NCBI GenBank assembly: GCA_963608705.1
Contig: CAVDHB010000053.1
Span: 1-19,092, forward strand
Source of the DNA: CAVDHB01 sp963608705
GTDB taxonomy: Bacteria; Bacteroidota; Bacteroidia; Bacteroidales; Bacteroidaceae
Length of the DNA: 19,092 bases
Reading direction: 5' to 3'
In this document: positions 1 through 6,380 of the stretch, piece after piece
Layout of the letters: each line of letters begins with the position of its first letter
Position numbering within the stretch: position 1 is the stretch's first letter
Translations under genes and position numbers: made by a program
The notes under the pieces: generated by a model
Seen by the model: only the letters and a program-made list of their open reading frames with translations
Databases searched by the model: none
Told to the model about the DNA's origin: nothing

Positions 1-101
1 GTGTAGGCTAGTGTAGGCTTAGTGTAGGCAATATTCCTGTTTTTTATCATATTAGAAGCTGATAAACAATGACTTAAAATATTCAGTGTAGGCGTGTAGG
101 C
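1..101. repeat. Five direct copies of the octamer GTGTAGGC
   Basis: Exact copies of GTGTAGGC start at 1, 11, 22, 86 and 94. The first three are spaced by about one helical turn (10 and 11 bases); the last two abut. The array touches the left edge of the window, so it may continue outside it. Regularly phased short direct repeats are typical of protein-binding clusters such as iterons of replication initiators or recombinase and regulator sites. No rep or integrase gene is visible here, so the function is inferred only. Confidence 0.6.
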
Positions 102-138
102 AAATTCACGAAAAAACGTTTGGCAGGAGGGGGATATT

Positions 139-351
139 ATGTTTAATAAGAAAAGTCGTGTGTCTGTATTTTCTAAAATGATTCCCCAAAACATACCACC
201 GTCCTATCTTGGTAATGGTTCTGAGTCTCATGGTCGTTTTTTTACGGTGAATAATAAAATTTCTGCGGTGAGTTACGAAATTTCTGCGGTGAGTAATTTA
301 TTTTCTGCGGTGAGTTACAAGAGCTTATGCACCGTGCGGGAGATATGCTAA
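139..351 (+). CDS. Small hypothetical protein with a heptapeptide repeat (doubtful)
   Basis: This is a 70-codon frame of no recognised family. In its favour is a perfect AGGAGG at 125-130, eight bases before the ATG, which is striking because almost no other gene in the window has a Shine-Dalgarno sequence. Residues 40-61 consist of a seven-residue repeat of the type ISAVSYE, ISAVSNL, FSAVSYK, which is simply the 21-base DNA repeat read in frame. There is no signal peptide, membrane segment or known motif. It could be a real short protein of a mobile element, the relic of a longer gene, or a chance frame over a DNA repeat. A second tiny frame (345-422, 25 codons) overlaps its stop and is even less certain. 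Confidence 0.3.
   Translation: MFNKKSRVSVFSKMIPQNIPPSYLGNGSESHGRFFTVNNKISAVSYEISAVSNLFSAVSYKSLCTVREIC
239..317. repeat. 21-base tandem repeat, three good copies and one degenerate
   Basis: The unit core TTTCTGCGGTGAGTTA begins at 260, 281 and 302. The copies at 260 and 302 are identical over 16 bases, and the middle one differs at one base (GTAA for GTTA). A fourth copy at 239 matches 12 of 16 bases. The period is exactly 21 bases, which is two helical turns and also seven codons. That phasing fits an iteron-like binding array, although a repeated peptide is equally possible because the repeats stay in frame within the 139-351 reading frame. Confidence 0.7.
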
Positions 352-687
352 AAGAAATCCGCAACTTTTTCAGTGAAAAACGTTGTAGTGTCGTTATGGA
401 CTCGTTTTACACACCTGTATGAAAATATCAACTTGGACTGCCGTAGTCTTGGTGGAATGAAGCGTGCCAACTGTCAGCTCACAAACCTCCAGGTGTTCCA
501 GTAGTGTTGCTCTCATTTTTATTGATAAAGAAAGAATTAAAGTAGTCAATATGGTATTTGTTTTCCCGTCACTGCTACATTTTTTATCTGCTCAGTTTTT
601 GTGTAGCGGTAAATGTAGCAGAAAATGCCCGAATGATGACTATAAAACATATAGCTAAGCGGTCATTGGATGGTTTATATACATAGA
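352..687. other. AT-rich stretch without a convincing gene
   Basis: No reading frame here resembles a known protein. The longest plus-strand frame (464-658) has a low-complexity, cysteine- and serine-rich translation that looks random, and it has no ribosome binding site. The only structure seen is the inverted repeat at 572-621. The stretch looks like decayed or non-coding accessory DNA between the left-edge repeats and the tRNA-Ser terminator. Confidence 0.45.
572..621. repeat. 11-base perfect inverted repeat
   Basis: CTGCTACATTT (572-582) is the exact reverse complement of AAATGTAGCAG (611-621), separated by 28 bases. Part of the left arm (CTGCT) recurs at 588-592, and GTGTAGCG at 601-608 resembles the left-edge octamer GTGTAGGC. 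The loop is long for a terminator and there is no T-run, so a protein or recombinase site or an RNA stem is more likely than a terminator. Confidence 0.5.
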
Positions 688-723
688 AAAACCGCTGTAG
701 AACGTTGATCTTACAGCGGTTTT
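688..723 (-). terminator. Intrinsic terminator downstream of tRNA-Ser
   Basis: A 12-bp perfect stem (AAAACCGCTGTA-type arms at 688-699 and 712-723) encloses a 12-base loop. Read on the minus strand the stem runs out into T-rich sequence, about 45 bases past the tRNA 3' end. The A/T ends of the stem make it nearly symmetric, so it may also stop transcription arriving from the left. Confidence 0.75.
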
Positions 724-768
724 CTTAATTTTGAAAGCTAAACTGACTTCATTATTGAAGCCCTTCAG

Positions 769-855
769 CGGAAAGTGAGGGATTCGAACCCCCGGTACGG
801 AAAACCGTACAACGAATTTCGAGTCCGTCCCGTTCGACCACTCCGGCAACTTTCC
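769..855 (-). tRNA. tRNA-Ser (anticodon CGA)
   Basis: The minus strand folds into a class II cloverleaf of 87 bases. The acceptor stem is GGAAAGT pairing with ACTTTCC with discriminator G, the anticodon stem is ACGGA/TTCGT and the loop is CTCGAAA. A long variable arm (GTACGG-TTTT-CCGTAC) is diagnostic of serine, and the T loop is TTCGAAT. Anticodon CGA reads UCG. CCA is not encoded. It stands alone, with its own promoter upstream and terminator downstream. Its 3' end points at the repeat-rich left edge of the window. Confidence 0.97.
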
Positions 856-875
856 ATCCGTTTCTTTTGCGGATG

Positions 876-907
876 CAAAGGTAGTGCGTTTTCTTTAATT
901 CTCCAAA
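876..907 (-). promoter_or_regulatory. Promoter of tRNA-Ser
   Basis: On the minus strand TTTG (904-907) lies 20 bases before TACCTTTG (876-883), an exact match to the Bacteroides consensus TTTG-N20-TAnnTTTG. Transcription should start near 870, about 15 bases before the tRNA 5' end. A 6-bp inverted repeat CATCCG/CGGATG (855-860, 870-875) covers the short leader. Confidence 0.8.
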
Positions 908-953
908 AATATCTTGCGGATTTTTGAAAATACGGTAATTGCATGATTTTCTT

Positions 954-995
954 CCCTTCGAAGGGTTGGTATATGGAGAATAAAGTGTAATTTTG
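954..995 (+). promoter_or_regulatory. Promoter of the zeta-like gene with an adjoining palindrome
   Basis: TTG (966-968), 19 bases, then TAATTTTG (988-995) fits the Bacteroides promoter form. The start would be near 1000, about 20 bases before the ATG at 1021. The perfect 12-base palindrome CCCTTCGAAGGG (954-965) abuts the -33 element directly, a position suited to an operator. Autoregulation of the toxin-like operon through it is inference. Confidence 0.6.
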
Positions 996-1020
996 TGGCC
1001 TAAAATACAGAATCTGTTAT

Positions 1021-1608
1021 ATGCCTAAGTTGTATATTGTCGCAGGGTGTAATGGAGCGGGAAAGACGACGGCTTCGTTCACGGTCCTGCCCGAGATGCT
1101 GCACTGCAAGGAGTTCGTCAACGCAGACGAGATTGCCCGCGGGCTTTCTCCCTTCAATCCGAACAGCGTGGCCATTGAGGCCGGCAGGCTGATGATTGCC
1201 CGTATCAATACCTTGGTGAAGCAAGGGGAGGATTTCGCCTTTGAGACCACGCTCGCCACACGTTCCTACAAGAAGCTGATTGAGCAGATACAGCGGCAGA
1301 AATATTTTGTGTCGTTGCTCTTCTTTTGGTTGCCTTCGCCTGAACAGGCCATCCAGAGGGTACGGTTCAGGGTGTCCCAAGGGGGACATAACATTCCCGA
1401 GGATGTGGTGCGTCGACGCTATGCCAACGGACTGTTTAATTTGTTTGAGATTTATATGCCTTTGTGCAATTACTGGTGCATGTACGACAATAGTGGTATA
1501 GGAGGGGCGAAGACGATCGCCTACGGAGCACAAGACAAAGAGATACACATTATAAATCCTTCATTGTATGACAAGATTAGAGACGACTATGGGAGAAATA
1601 GAGATTAG
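1021..1608 (+). CDS. Zeta-toxin-like P-loop kinase
   Basis: This is a 195-residue cytoplasmic protein. The Walker A motif GCNGAGKT is at residues 9-16, followed by NADEIA (34-39), FETTLA (74-79) and a conserved block GGHNIPEDVVRRRY (121-134). This combination is that of the short zeta-toxin / UDP-GlcNAc-kinase-like family common in Bacteroidetes and other bacteria. Classical zeta toxins phosphorylate UDP-N-acetylglucosamine and block cell-wall synthesis, but many relatives are uncharacterised, so toxicity is not proven by sequence. The ATG at 1021 lies about 20 bases behind a good promoter and has no Shine-Dalgarno sequence, as is normal here. Its 3' end overlaps a small gene (1568-1744), and the pair is bounded by tRNA-Ser and convergent prmA. 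It could alternatively be a small-molecule kinase without a toxin role. Confidence 0.85.
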   Translation: MPKLYIVAGCNGAGKTTASFTVLPEMLHCKEFVNADEIARGLSPFNPNSVAIEAGRLMIARINTLVKQGEDFAFETTLATRSYKKLIEQIQRQKYFVSLLFFWLPSPEQAIQRVRFRVSQGGHNIPEDVVRRRYANGLFNLFEIYMPLCNYWCMYDNSGIGGAKTIAYGAQDKEIHIINPSLYDKIRDDYGRNRD

Positions 1609-1744
1609 AGAAATGAAGGCGAAGATAGATCGCGGCATTTGTCTCGCCCAAGAACGTTTGGTCGCTCGTGTAAAGCGTGACGGCGGCTATCTTATTGTCT
1701 GCAAGCAGGGCAAGATAATCCGCCTTCAAGCTAAGGAAATGTGA
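1568..1744 (+). CDS. Small basic partner of the zeta-like kinase (candidate antitoxin)
   Basis: This is a 58-codon frame (51 codons if the ATG at 1589 is used) that overlaps the 3' end of the zeta-like gene by 41 or 20 bases in another frame. It ends eight bases before the convergent stop of prmA. The protein has an N-terminal helix-like stretch (EIEIREMKAKIDRGICLAQE) and a C-terminal part of the form GGYLIVCKQGKIIRLQAKEM, which looks like a beta hairpin. The pattern (amphipathic helix, then a GKI.x.hAxE ending) resembles, from memory, small proteins encoded beside other zeta-like genes. A role as antitoxin or as modulator of the kinase is inferred from the overlap and size. Neither start has a clear ribosome binding site, so translational coupling is likely. 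Confidence 0.6.
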   Translation: MTRLETTMGEIEIREMKAKIDRGICLAQERLVARVKRDGGYLIVCKQGKIIRLQAKEM

Positions 1745-1752
1745 GAAACAGC

Positions 1753-2607
1753 TTACCGCTGGAAGCGCAGGACGCACCAGCGGTTGTTGGTTTTCTTGTT
1801 CGTCAGTCGGAAACCGTACTCCTCGGCTTTTCCTTTCAAGAGGGGAGCGTCTTCCTCGTAAAAACCGCTTAGCAGGAGTGTGGCGTCCGTCGCTTTCAGT
1901 ACGGAGGAGTAAGAAGGAAGGTCACGGAGAAGGATGTTACGATTGATGTTCGCTATAAGCACGTCATAGTCTTTTTCTGCATTCTCCAAAGTCTTTGCAT
2001 CTCCCAATTCTATGTGGACAGCCTGTTCCACCTTGTTCAGCCGGACATTTTCTTGGGCGTTACGCACACTCCATTCGTCTATATCTATTCCTGTCACTTT
2101 CTTGGCACCTTTCAAGGCGGTGAATATGCCTAGGATTCCCGTACCGCAACCCATGTCAAGCACTTTCTTTTGCTTTAAATCCATTTCTAATAATGTCTCT
2201 AACAGCATGCCCGTAGTCTCGTGTCCTCCTGTGCCAAATGCCTGTCGGGGATTAATCAGGATGTCATAGACTGGAGGGAAGAGCGGCTGATGGTGAGTGT
2301 CACGGATGGTGATTTCTTTCTCCGGCCCCAAGGTGACAGGGGTAAAGCCCTCTGATTCCCAAGTCTCGTTCCAGTCCTTGTCTTCTGCGTCTTGGAATTG
2401 ATAGTCGAAGTCAAACGTGAGAGGTAGCTCGTGCAGGGCGTTTTCCACGTTCTCTTTTTGAAAGTCCTTGGTTTGTATATACGCTTTGAAACCGTCCTTG
2501 GTATCGGTGAAACTCTCGAAGCCGCCTTCTGCGGCCAACGCTTTGAGTATCTCCGCATTTGTCTCTGTCATTGGACGAATGATAAATGTAGCTTCTGTGT
2601 ATTGCAT
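1753..2607 (-). CDS. prmA: Ribosomal protein L11 methyltransferase
   Basis: This 284-residue cytoplasmic enzyme transfers methyl groups from S-adenosylmethionine to ribosomal protein L11. The family signature DWNETWE is at 78-84, the substrate-loop motif FGTGGHETT at 124-132, and the SAM-binding motif VLDMGCGTGILG at 149-160. A later IANINRNIL segment corresponds to the catalytic Asn motif. Length is normal for the family. The start at 2607 (MQYTEATF) is preferred over an upstream in-frame ATG at 2661, which would add an 18-residue tail encoded partly inside a terminator. It lies downstream of the calcium ATPase gene on the same strand but is separated from it by that terminator. I see no clear promoter of its own in the 25 bases left, so limited read-through is possible. 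Confidence 0.95.
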   Translation of the reverse strand: MQYTEATFIIRPMTETNAEILKALAAEGGFESFTDTKDGFKAYIQTKDFQKENVENALHELPLTFDFDYQFQDAEDKDWNETWESEGFTPVTLGPEKEITIRDTHHQPLFPPVYDILINPRQAFGTGGHETTGMLLETLLEMDLKQKKVLDMGCGTGILGIFTALKGAKKVTGIDIDEWSVRNAQENVRLNKVEQAVHIELGDAKTLENAEKDYDVLIANINRNILLRDLPSYSSVLKATDATLLLSGFYEEDAPLLKGKAEEYGFRLTNKKTNNRWCVLRFQR

Positions 2608-2632
2608 AATAGTGAAGTATGTTTCTTTAATA

Positions 2633-2670
2633 GAAAAAAGCAGGGACGCACAACAAGTCATGCGTCCCTG
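2633..2670 (-). terminator. Intrinsic terminator after the calcium ATPase gene
   Basis: CAGGGACGCA (2641-2650) and TGCGTCCCTG (2661-2670) form a perfect 10-bp stem with a 10-base loop. On the minus strand the stem is followed at once by CTTTTTTCTA, giving a classic rho-independent terminator 15 bases beyond the ATPase stop codon. On the plus strand only three T follow, so it acts mainly for minus-strand transcription. Confidence 0.88.
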
Positions 2671-2685
2671 TTTGTGATATATCGA

Positions 2686-5388
2686 TTATTTAGACAGTCT
2701 GCCAATGCCACGGATAAGCTCGCCTATCCACAGCACAATGGACGTGGCAAGAATAATCCATATCCAGTCCATGCAGGAAAGCGGACGCACGTTGAACATC
2801 TCTCCTCCGAAGGAGACGATGAGAATCTGTCCGATGATGATGAGTACGGCGATGAGGCCGAATCCCTTGCATCCCTTGAAGTGGAAGGCGGAACGGCCAG
2901 ACTCGAAGGCGCGTGCGTTGAACATGTTCCAGAACTGGAGGAACACGAAGAGGGTGAAGAACACGCTTTCCTCGTAAGGGGTCAGTCCGTCATAGCTTCC
3001 TAATGACAACGAAGCGACATCGGATATAGACGTGAGGTTTGTGTGTTGCAGCACATAGAGCAGTCCCACCAGCACTAAGAAGAACAGACCGCCGGTGCCG
3101 ATAATACCTCCTTTCATGGCAGGATTGATAATGAACGCTTTGCGGTCACGGGGTTTGTCTTTCATCACACTTTCAGAAGGTGGGAGAGAAGCTAACGCCA
3201 TGGCGGCGAAGGTGTCCATGATAAGGTTTACCCACAGCATCTGTGTGACGGTAAGGGGAGATTCTGTTCCCATAAACGCACCCGCTAACACGATGAAGCA
3301 GGCGGCTACATTAACTGTCATCTGGAAGAGTACGAAACGCTGGATGTTCTGGTAGAGCGAACGTCCCCACATGACCGCCCTGCCGATACTTCGGAATGAG
3401 TTGTCAATGATGGTGATGTCTGAAGCCTCTTTCGCCACGGAAGTGCCGTCACCCATGGAGAGTCCCACGTGAGCCGCTTTCAAGGCTGGTGCGTCGTTCG
3501 TTCCGTCACCCGTCACGGCCACCACCTCATTCCGTTTCTGCAAAGTTTCTACCAACCGTTTCTTGTCCATCGGTCTGGCACGGGCTATGATTTTGAAGTC
3601 GCTGATACGGTTGTACAGTTCCTCGTCAGACAGTGCGGCGAACTCCGGACCAGTGATGATGTTCTTGTCAGAGTCTTCTTTGTCATTCCACAGTCCGATT
3701 TGCCGTCCGATTTCTTTCGCTGTTCCAGGGGTGTCACCCGTCACAATCTTGATGGCGATGCCTGCGTTCAAGCATTCTTTCACAGAAGCGGGTACCTCTT
3801 TTCTTACCGGGTCAGAGATGGCTACAATGCCGAGGAAGGTAAGGTTGTCAGCCGCCACTTTGTTGTCCTGGATGGTTTTGTCTCCGTCTTTCAGTATCTG
3901 GTAGGCGAAGCCCAGTGTCCGCATCGCCTGGTTCTGGTAGGCGAGAAGTTGTGCGTCTATTTGGTCTTTGGTCACGTCTCCGCAAGCCTGTTTGCACAAG
4001 CCGAACACAATCTCCGGTGCGCCTTTCAGATAGAGAATGCGTTCACCGTTGCGTCCCGACTTCACCACCGTGGCCATGTATTTGCGTTCGGTAGAGAAGG
4101 GGAGTTCCTCCAGCACCTCTACTTTCGCTTTTAAGTCTTGGTAGTCTGTTTTATGCTTCCGCAGCCACAGCAGCAAGGCACCTTCTGTCGGGTTGCCCAA
4201 CACTTGCGGCTTGTCAGGGTCTTTCAAATCGAGAGAAGCGGTGGAGTTCACGGCGATACCCTCTTTGATGAGTTCGGAGGTCTCGCTCTCGTCCAGTCGC
4301 TGTTCCTTCAGTCCGTAGAACTTCGTCTCATAGACAGTCATTTGGTTCTGCGTCAGTGTGCCTGTCTTGTCGGTGCAGATGACCGTGGTGGCACCCATCG
4401 TCTCGCAGGCGTGCATCTTCCTCACCAGGTTGTTCGTCTTCAGCATCCGCCGCATACTGTAAGCAAGGCTCAGTGTCACGGCCATGGGCAATCCCTCTGG
4501 CACGGCTACCACAATCAGTGTCACGGCAATCATGCACGTTTGCAACACATAGGCGATGAAGTCCACCCAGTTGAAGGCCGTGTCTCCTTGCAGGTAAATC
4601 AAGATACGGCCAATCACAATCAAGGTCGCAAGCGTATAGCTGGCGTAAGTTATCAGATGGCTCAGTCTTTCCAGCTGTTCGTTCAGCGGTGTCTTCACGC
4701 TGTTGTCAATTTGTGCGGAGACGAAAACTTTTCCGTTTTCCGTATGGTCTCCCACGGCCAATACCCGGAACACACCGTGTCCGGCCATCACTTTAGTGCC
4801 TTTCATCACATGGTTGGAGGGGAAGGTGGCGTCTTTGTCAAACTCCTCCTTTACTGTGGTCTTCTTGCAAATGGGTTCTCCCGTCAGCGAAGACTCGTCC
4901 ACTTGCAACGAGGTGGCTTCCAGTAGTTCCCCGTCAGCAGGTACCTCGTTACCGGTATCCAGCATCACGATGTCGCCTACTACCACGTCTTTCTTCAAGA
5001 CTTGGCAAGTATTCCCATTTCGGATTACCCTTACAGGTTCGTCGTCGTTCACTTGGTTCAGAATGGAGAACTCTTTGTCAGCCTGTTGTTCAAAGTAGAA
5101 TGCAAGTCCCGTGGCGAGGAAGATGGCCACGAAGATGCCGACAGGCTCAAAGAACACAGCCGGGTCTCCTGCTTCTGCGCCGTTTCCGAAGAACTCGTAG
5201 AAAGAGATACCTACGGACAGCAGTCCTGCCACAAGGAGTATGATGATAAGAGGGTCTCCGAATTTCTCAAGGAATTTCTTCCACACGGGTGTCTTTTTCG
5301 GAGGAGTGAGGATATTCACCCCATGCTTTTGCCGGCTTTCCAGCACTTCCGCATCTGTCAAGCCGGTGAAATGGTTTTTCTGTTCCAT
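2686..5388 (-). CDS. Calcium-translocating P-type ATPase (PMCA type)
   Basis: This 900-residue inner-membrane pump is expected to export Ca2+ at the cost of ATP. The order is typical of P2 ATPases: N-terminal cation-ATPase domain with the first two helices (about 45-100), actuator loop with LTGEP (168-172), helix M4 with PEGLP (297-301), phosphorylation site DKTGTLT (Asp340), nucleotide-binding KGAPE (455-459), TGD (550-552), hinge GDGTNDAP (627-634), and six C-terminal helices. The M6 sequence NLIMDT (720-725) carries the Asn and Asp used for calcium. The single-site pattern and length match bacterial PMCA-like pumps; a Na+ or other cation substrate cannot be excluded by reading alone. The gene starts 11 bases after the stop of an upstream membrane-protein gene, so the two are probably cotranscribed, and a strong terminator follows. 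Confidence 0.93.
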   Translation of the reverse strand: MEQKNHFTGLTDAEVLESRQKHGVNILTPPKKTPVWKKFLEKFGDPLIIILLVAGLLSVGISFYEFFGNGAEAGDPAVFFEPVGIFVAIFLATGLAFYFEQQADKEFSILNQVNDDEPVRVIRNGNTCQVLKKDVVVGDIVMLDTGNEVPADGELLEATSLQVDESSLTGEPICKKTTVKEEFDKDATFPSNHVMKGTKVMAGHGVFRVLAVGDHTENGKVFVSAQIDNSVKTPLNEQLERLSHLITYASYTLATLIVIGRILIYLQGDTAFNWVDFIAYVLQTCMIAVTLIVVAVPEGLPMAVTLSLAYSMRRMLKTNNLVRKMHACETMGATTVICTDKTGTLTQNQMTVYETKFYGLKEQRLDESETSELIKEGIAVNSTASLDLKDPDKPQVLGNPTEGALLLWLRKHKTDYQDLKAKVEVLEELPFSTERKYMATVVKSGRNGERILYLKGAPEIVFGLCKQACGDVTKDQIDAQLLAYQNQAMRTLGFAYQILKDGDKTIQDNKVAADNLTFLGIVAISDPVRKEVPASVKECLNAGIAIKIVTGDTPGTAKEIGRQIGLWNDKEDSDKNIITGPEFAALSDEELYNRISDFKIIARARPMDKKRLVETLQKRNEVVAVTGDGTNDAPALKAAHVGLSMGDGTSVAKEASDITIIDNSFRSIGRAVMWGRSLYQNIQRFVLFQMTVNVAACFIVLAGAFMGTESPLTVTQMLWVNLIMDTFAAMALASLPPSESVMKDKPRDRKAFIINPAMKGGIIGTGGLFFLVLVGLLYVLQHTNLTSISDVASLSLGSYDGLTPYEESVFFTLFVFLQFWNMFNARAFESGRSAFHFKGCKGFGLIAVLIIIGQILIVSFGGEMFNVRPLSCMDWIWIILATSIVLWIGELIRGIGRLSK

Positions 5389-5399
5389 TATTGAATAGG

Positions 5400-6290
5400 T
5401 TAATTAGTTTTCTCTTGTCGTTTCCGCAGGTAGTCTGCTCTCTCTTGCGCTTTTTGCTCGTCAGAGGTGTACAGCATCAGCAGGCTTCCCACAACCAAGG
5501 TGCTTCCGTAGAGCGACAGTCCTGCGGAGAGGAAGGCCACAATGAATTTCATCACATAGAAAATGGCGGGAAGTCCCGAAGGATTTCCTTCCTGTATGCT
5601 GATATAATCGGCGTTTTCCACTAACAGAGTGATTCCCATAGGGAAATGGAGGATAAGAAGGCACAACGTATAGATTATCCCCGCAAGGAAAGCCACTGCG
5701 AAATAATTGCCCCAGCGTAGTGTGCCTTGCTTAAACCCGTATAAGAGGGAAGGCAGGTATTTCCTGTCTCCATTCAGGAACGAGAGGCAAAACACGGTCA
5801 ACGGTACACTGACATATATAAGGAGTACACATGCGACAATTCCAGCCCAGAGAGGTACAGAAGCCTTGTCGCCCCATACGATTGTTCCGGCGATGCCATA
5901 CCAAGACAAGGCAAGGAACACGAGCGTCAACACGGCGGCTGGAAGATGCACGGCGACAAACCGCAGCGTCCACCGCAGGGAGGAGCGTCCGTGTGACAGA
6001 AACCGCACCGGCGCATACGTGCCGCTTTCTTTGTAGCGGTGTATGCCATAGTAAAACCATCCGTAAAACAGGCATACGCCGACAGCCGACAACAATAAGG
6101 CACAAAGCTGCCCGTTCACTCCAGTCAGCACGGTACACAAGGCGGCTCCCAATGCGCAGATGACCAGAGGTATCCATCCGTTTCGAAGGGTGGTGAACCA
6201 GTTCAAGCGGAAAAGCGTAAACATATTTCTCACGCAGGCCACTAAACCGCGTGCTTTGTATAAAGGTTGATTCTCTGTCTTCTGTTCCAT
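5400..6290 (-). CDS. Six-helix membrane protein, function unknown
   Basis: This 296-residue protein of no family I can name is almost wholly hydrophobic. Probable membrane segments lie near residues 39-57, 62-82, 109-129, 146-171, 196-216 and 244-274. The tail from 275 is highly charged (EQKAQERADYLRKRQEK) and likely cytoplasmic. An upstream in-frame GTG at 6320 coincides with the predicted transcription start, so the ATG at 6290 is the better start. It is the first gene of a two-gene unit with the calcium ATPase (11-base gap), which suggests, but does not show, a role linked to that pump or to membrane ion balance. Confidence 0.8.
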   Translation of the reverse strand: MEQKTENQPLYKARGLVACVRNMFTLFRLNWFTTLRNGWIPLVICALGAALCTVLTGVNGQLCALLLSAVGVCLFYGWFYYGIHRYKESGTYAPVRFLSHGRSSLRWTLRFVAVHLPAAVLTLVFLALSWYGIAGTIVWGDKASVPLWAGIVACVLLIYVSVPLTVFCLSFLNGDRKYLPSLLYGFKQGTLRWGNYFAVAFLAGIIYTLCLLILHFPMGITLLVENADYISIQEGNPSGLPAIFYVMKFIVAFLSAGLSLYGSTLVVGSLLMLYTSDEQKAQERADYLRKRQEKTN

Positions 6291-6321
6291 TCTTCTATGA
6301 TTTTTTTCTATCTTTACCACG

Positions 6322-6352
6322 CAAAAATAAGATAAAAACCATATATTTGCAA
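6322..6352 (-). promoter_or_regulatory. Promoter of the membrane protein-calcium ATPase operon
   Basis: On the minus strand TTG (6350-6352), 20 bases, then TATTTTTG (6322-6329) matches the Bacteroides consensus. Transcription should begin near 6316, leaving a leader of about 25 bases before the ATG at 6290. The -33 element directly abuts the -7 box of the divergent promoter. Confidence 0.7.
6342..6349 (+). promoter_or_regulatory. Promoter -7 box of the oxidoreductase gene
   Basis: TATATTTG matches TAnnTTTG exactly and would start transcription near 6355, about 25 bases before the ATG at 6381. No clear TTTG is present 19-21 bases upstream, so the promoter is weaker or needs an activator. The box lies inside the spacer of the divergent promoter, so RNA polymerase cannot occupy both at once. 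Confidence 0.55.
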
Positions 6353-6380
6353 CTGTGCAATTAAAAATTACATATAAATA

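Noticed and set aside
345..422. 25-codon frame overlapping the stop of the 139-351 frame
   Set aside because: Very short; the ATGCTAA overlap is suggestive of coupling, but nothing else supports coding.
464..658. 64-codon plus-strand frame in the left region
   Set aside because: No ribosome binding site, random-looking composition, covers an inverted repeat, and no family resemblance.
139..660. CRISPR array or phage remnant in the left region
   Set aside because: Repeats have no spacer structure of constant length with unique spacers, and no cas or phage gene is present.
655..849. Minus-strand frame over the tRNA-Ser gene
   Set aside because: Its translation is the tRNA sequence itself plus the terminator hairpin.
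3469..4926. Long plus-strand frames opposite the calcium ATPase gene
   Set aside because: Antisense shadows of a clearly real gene with all P-type ATPase motifs.
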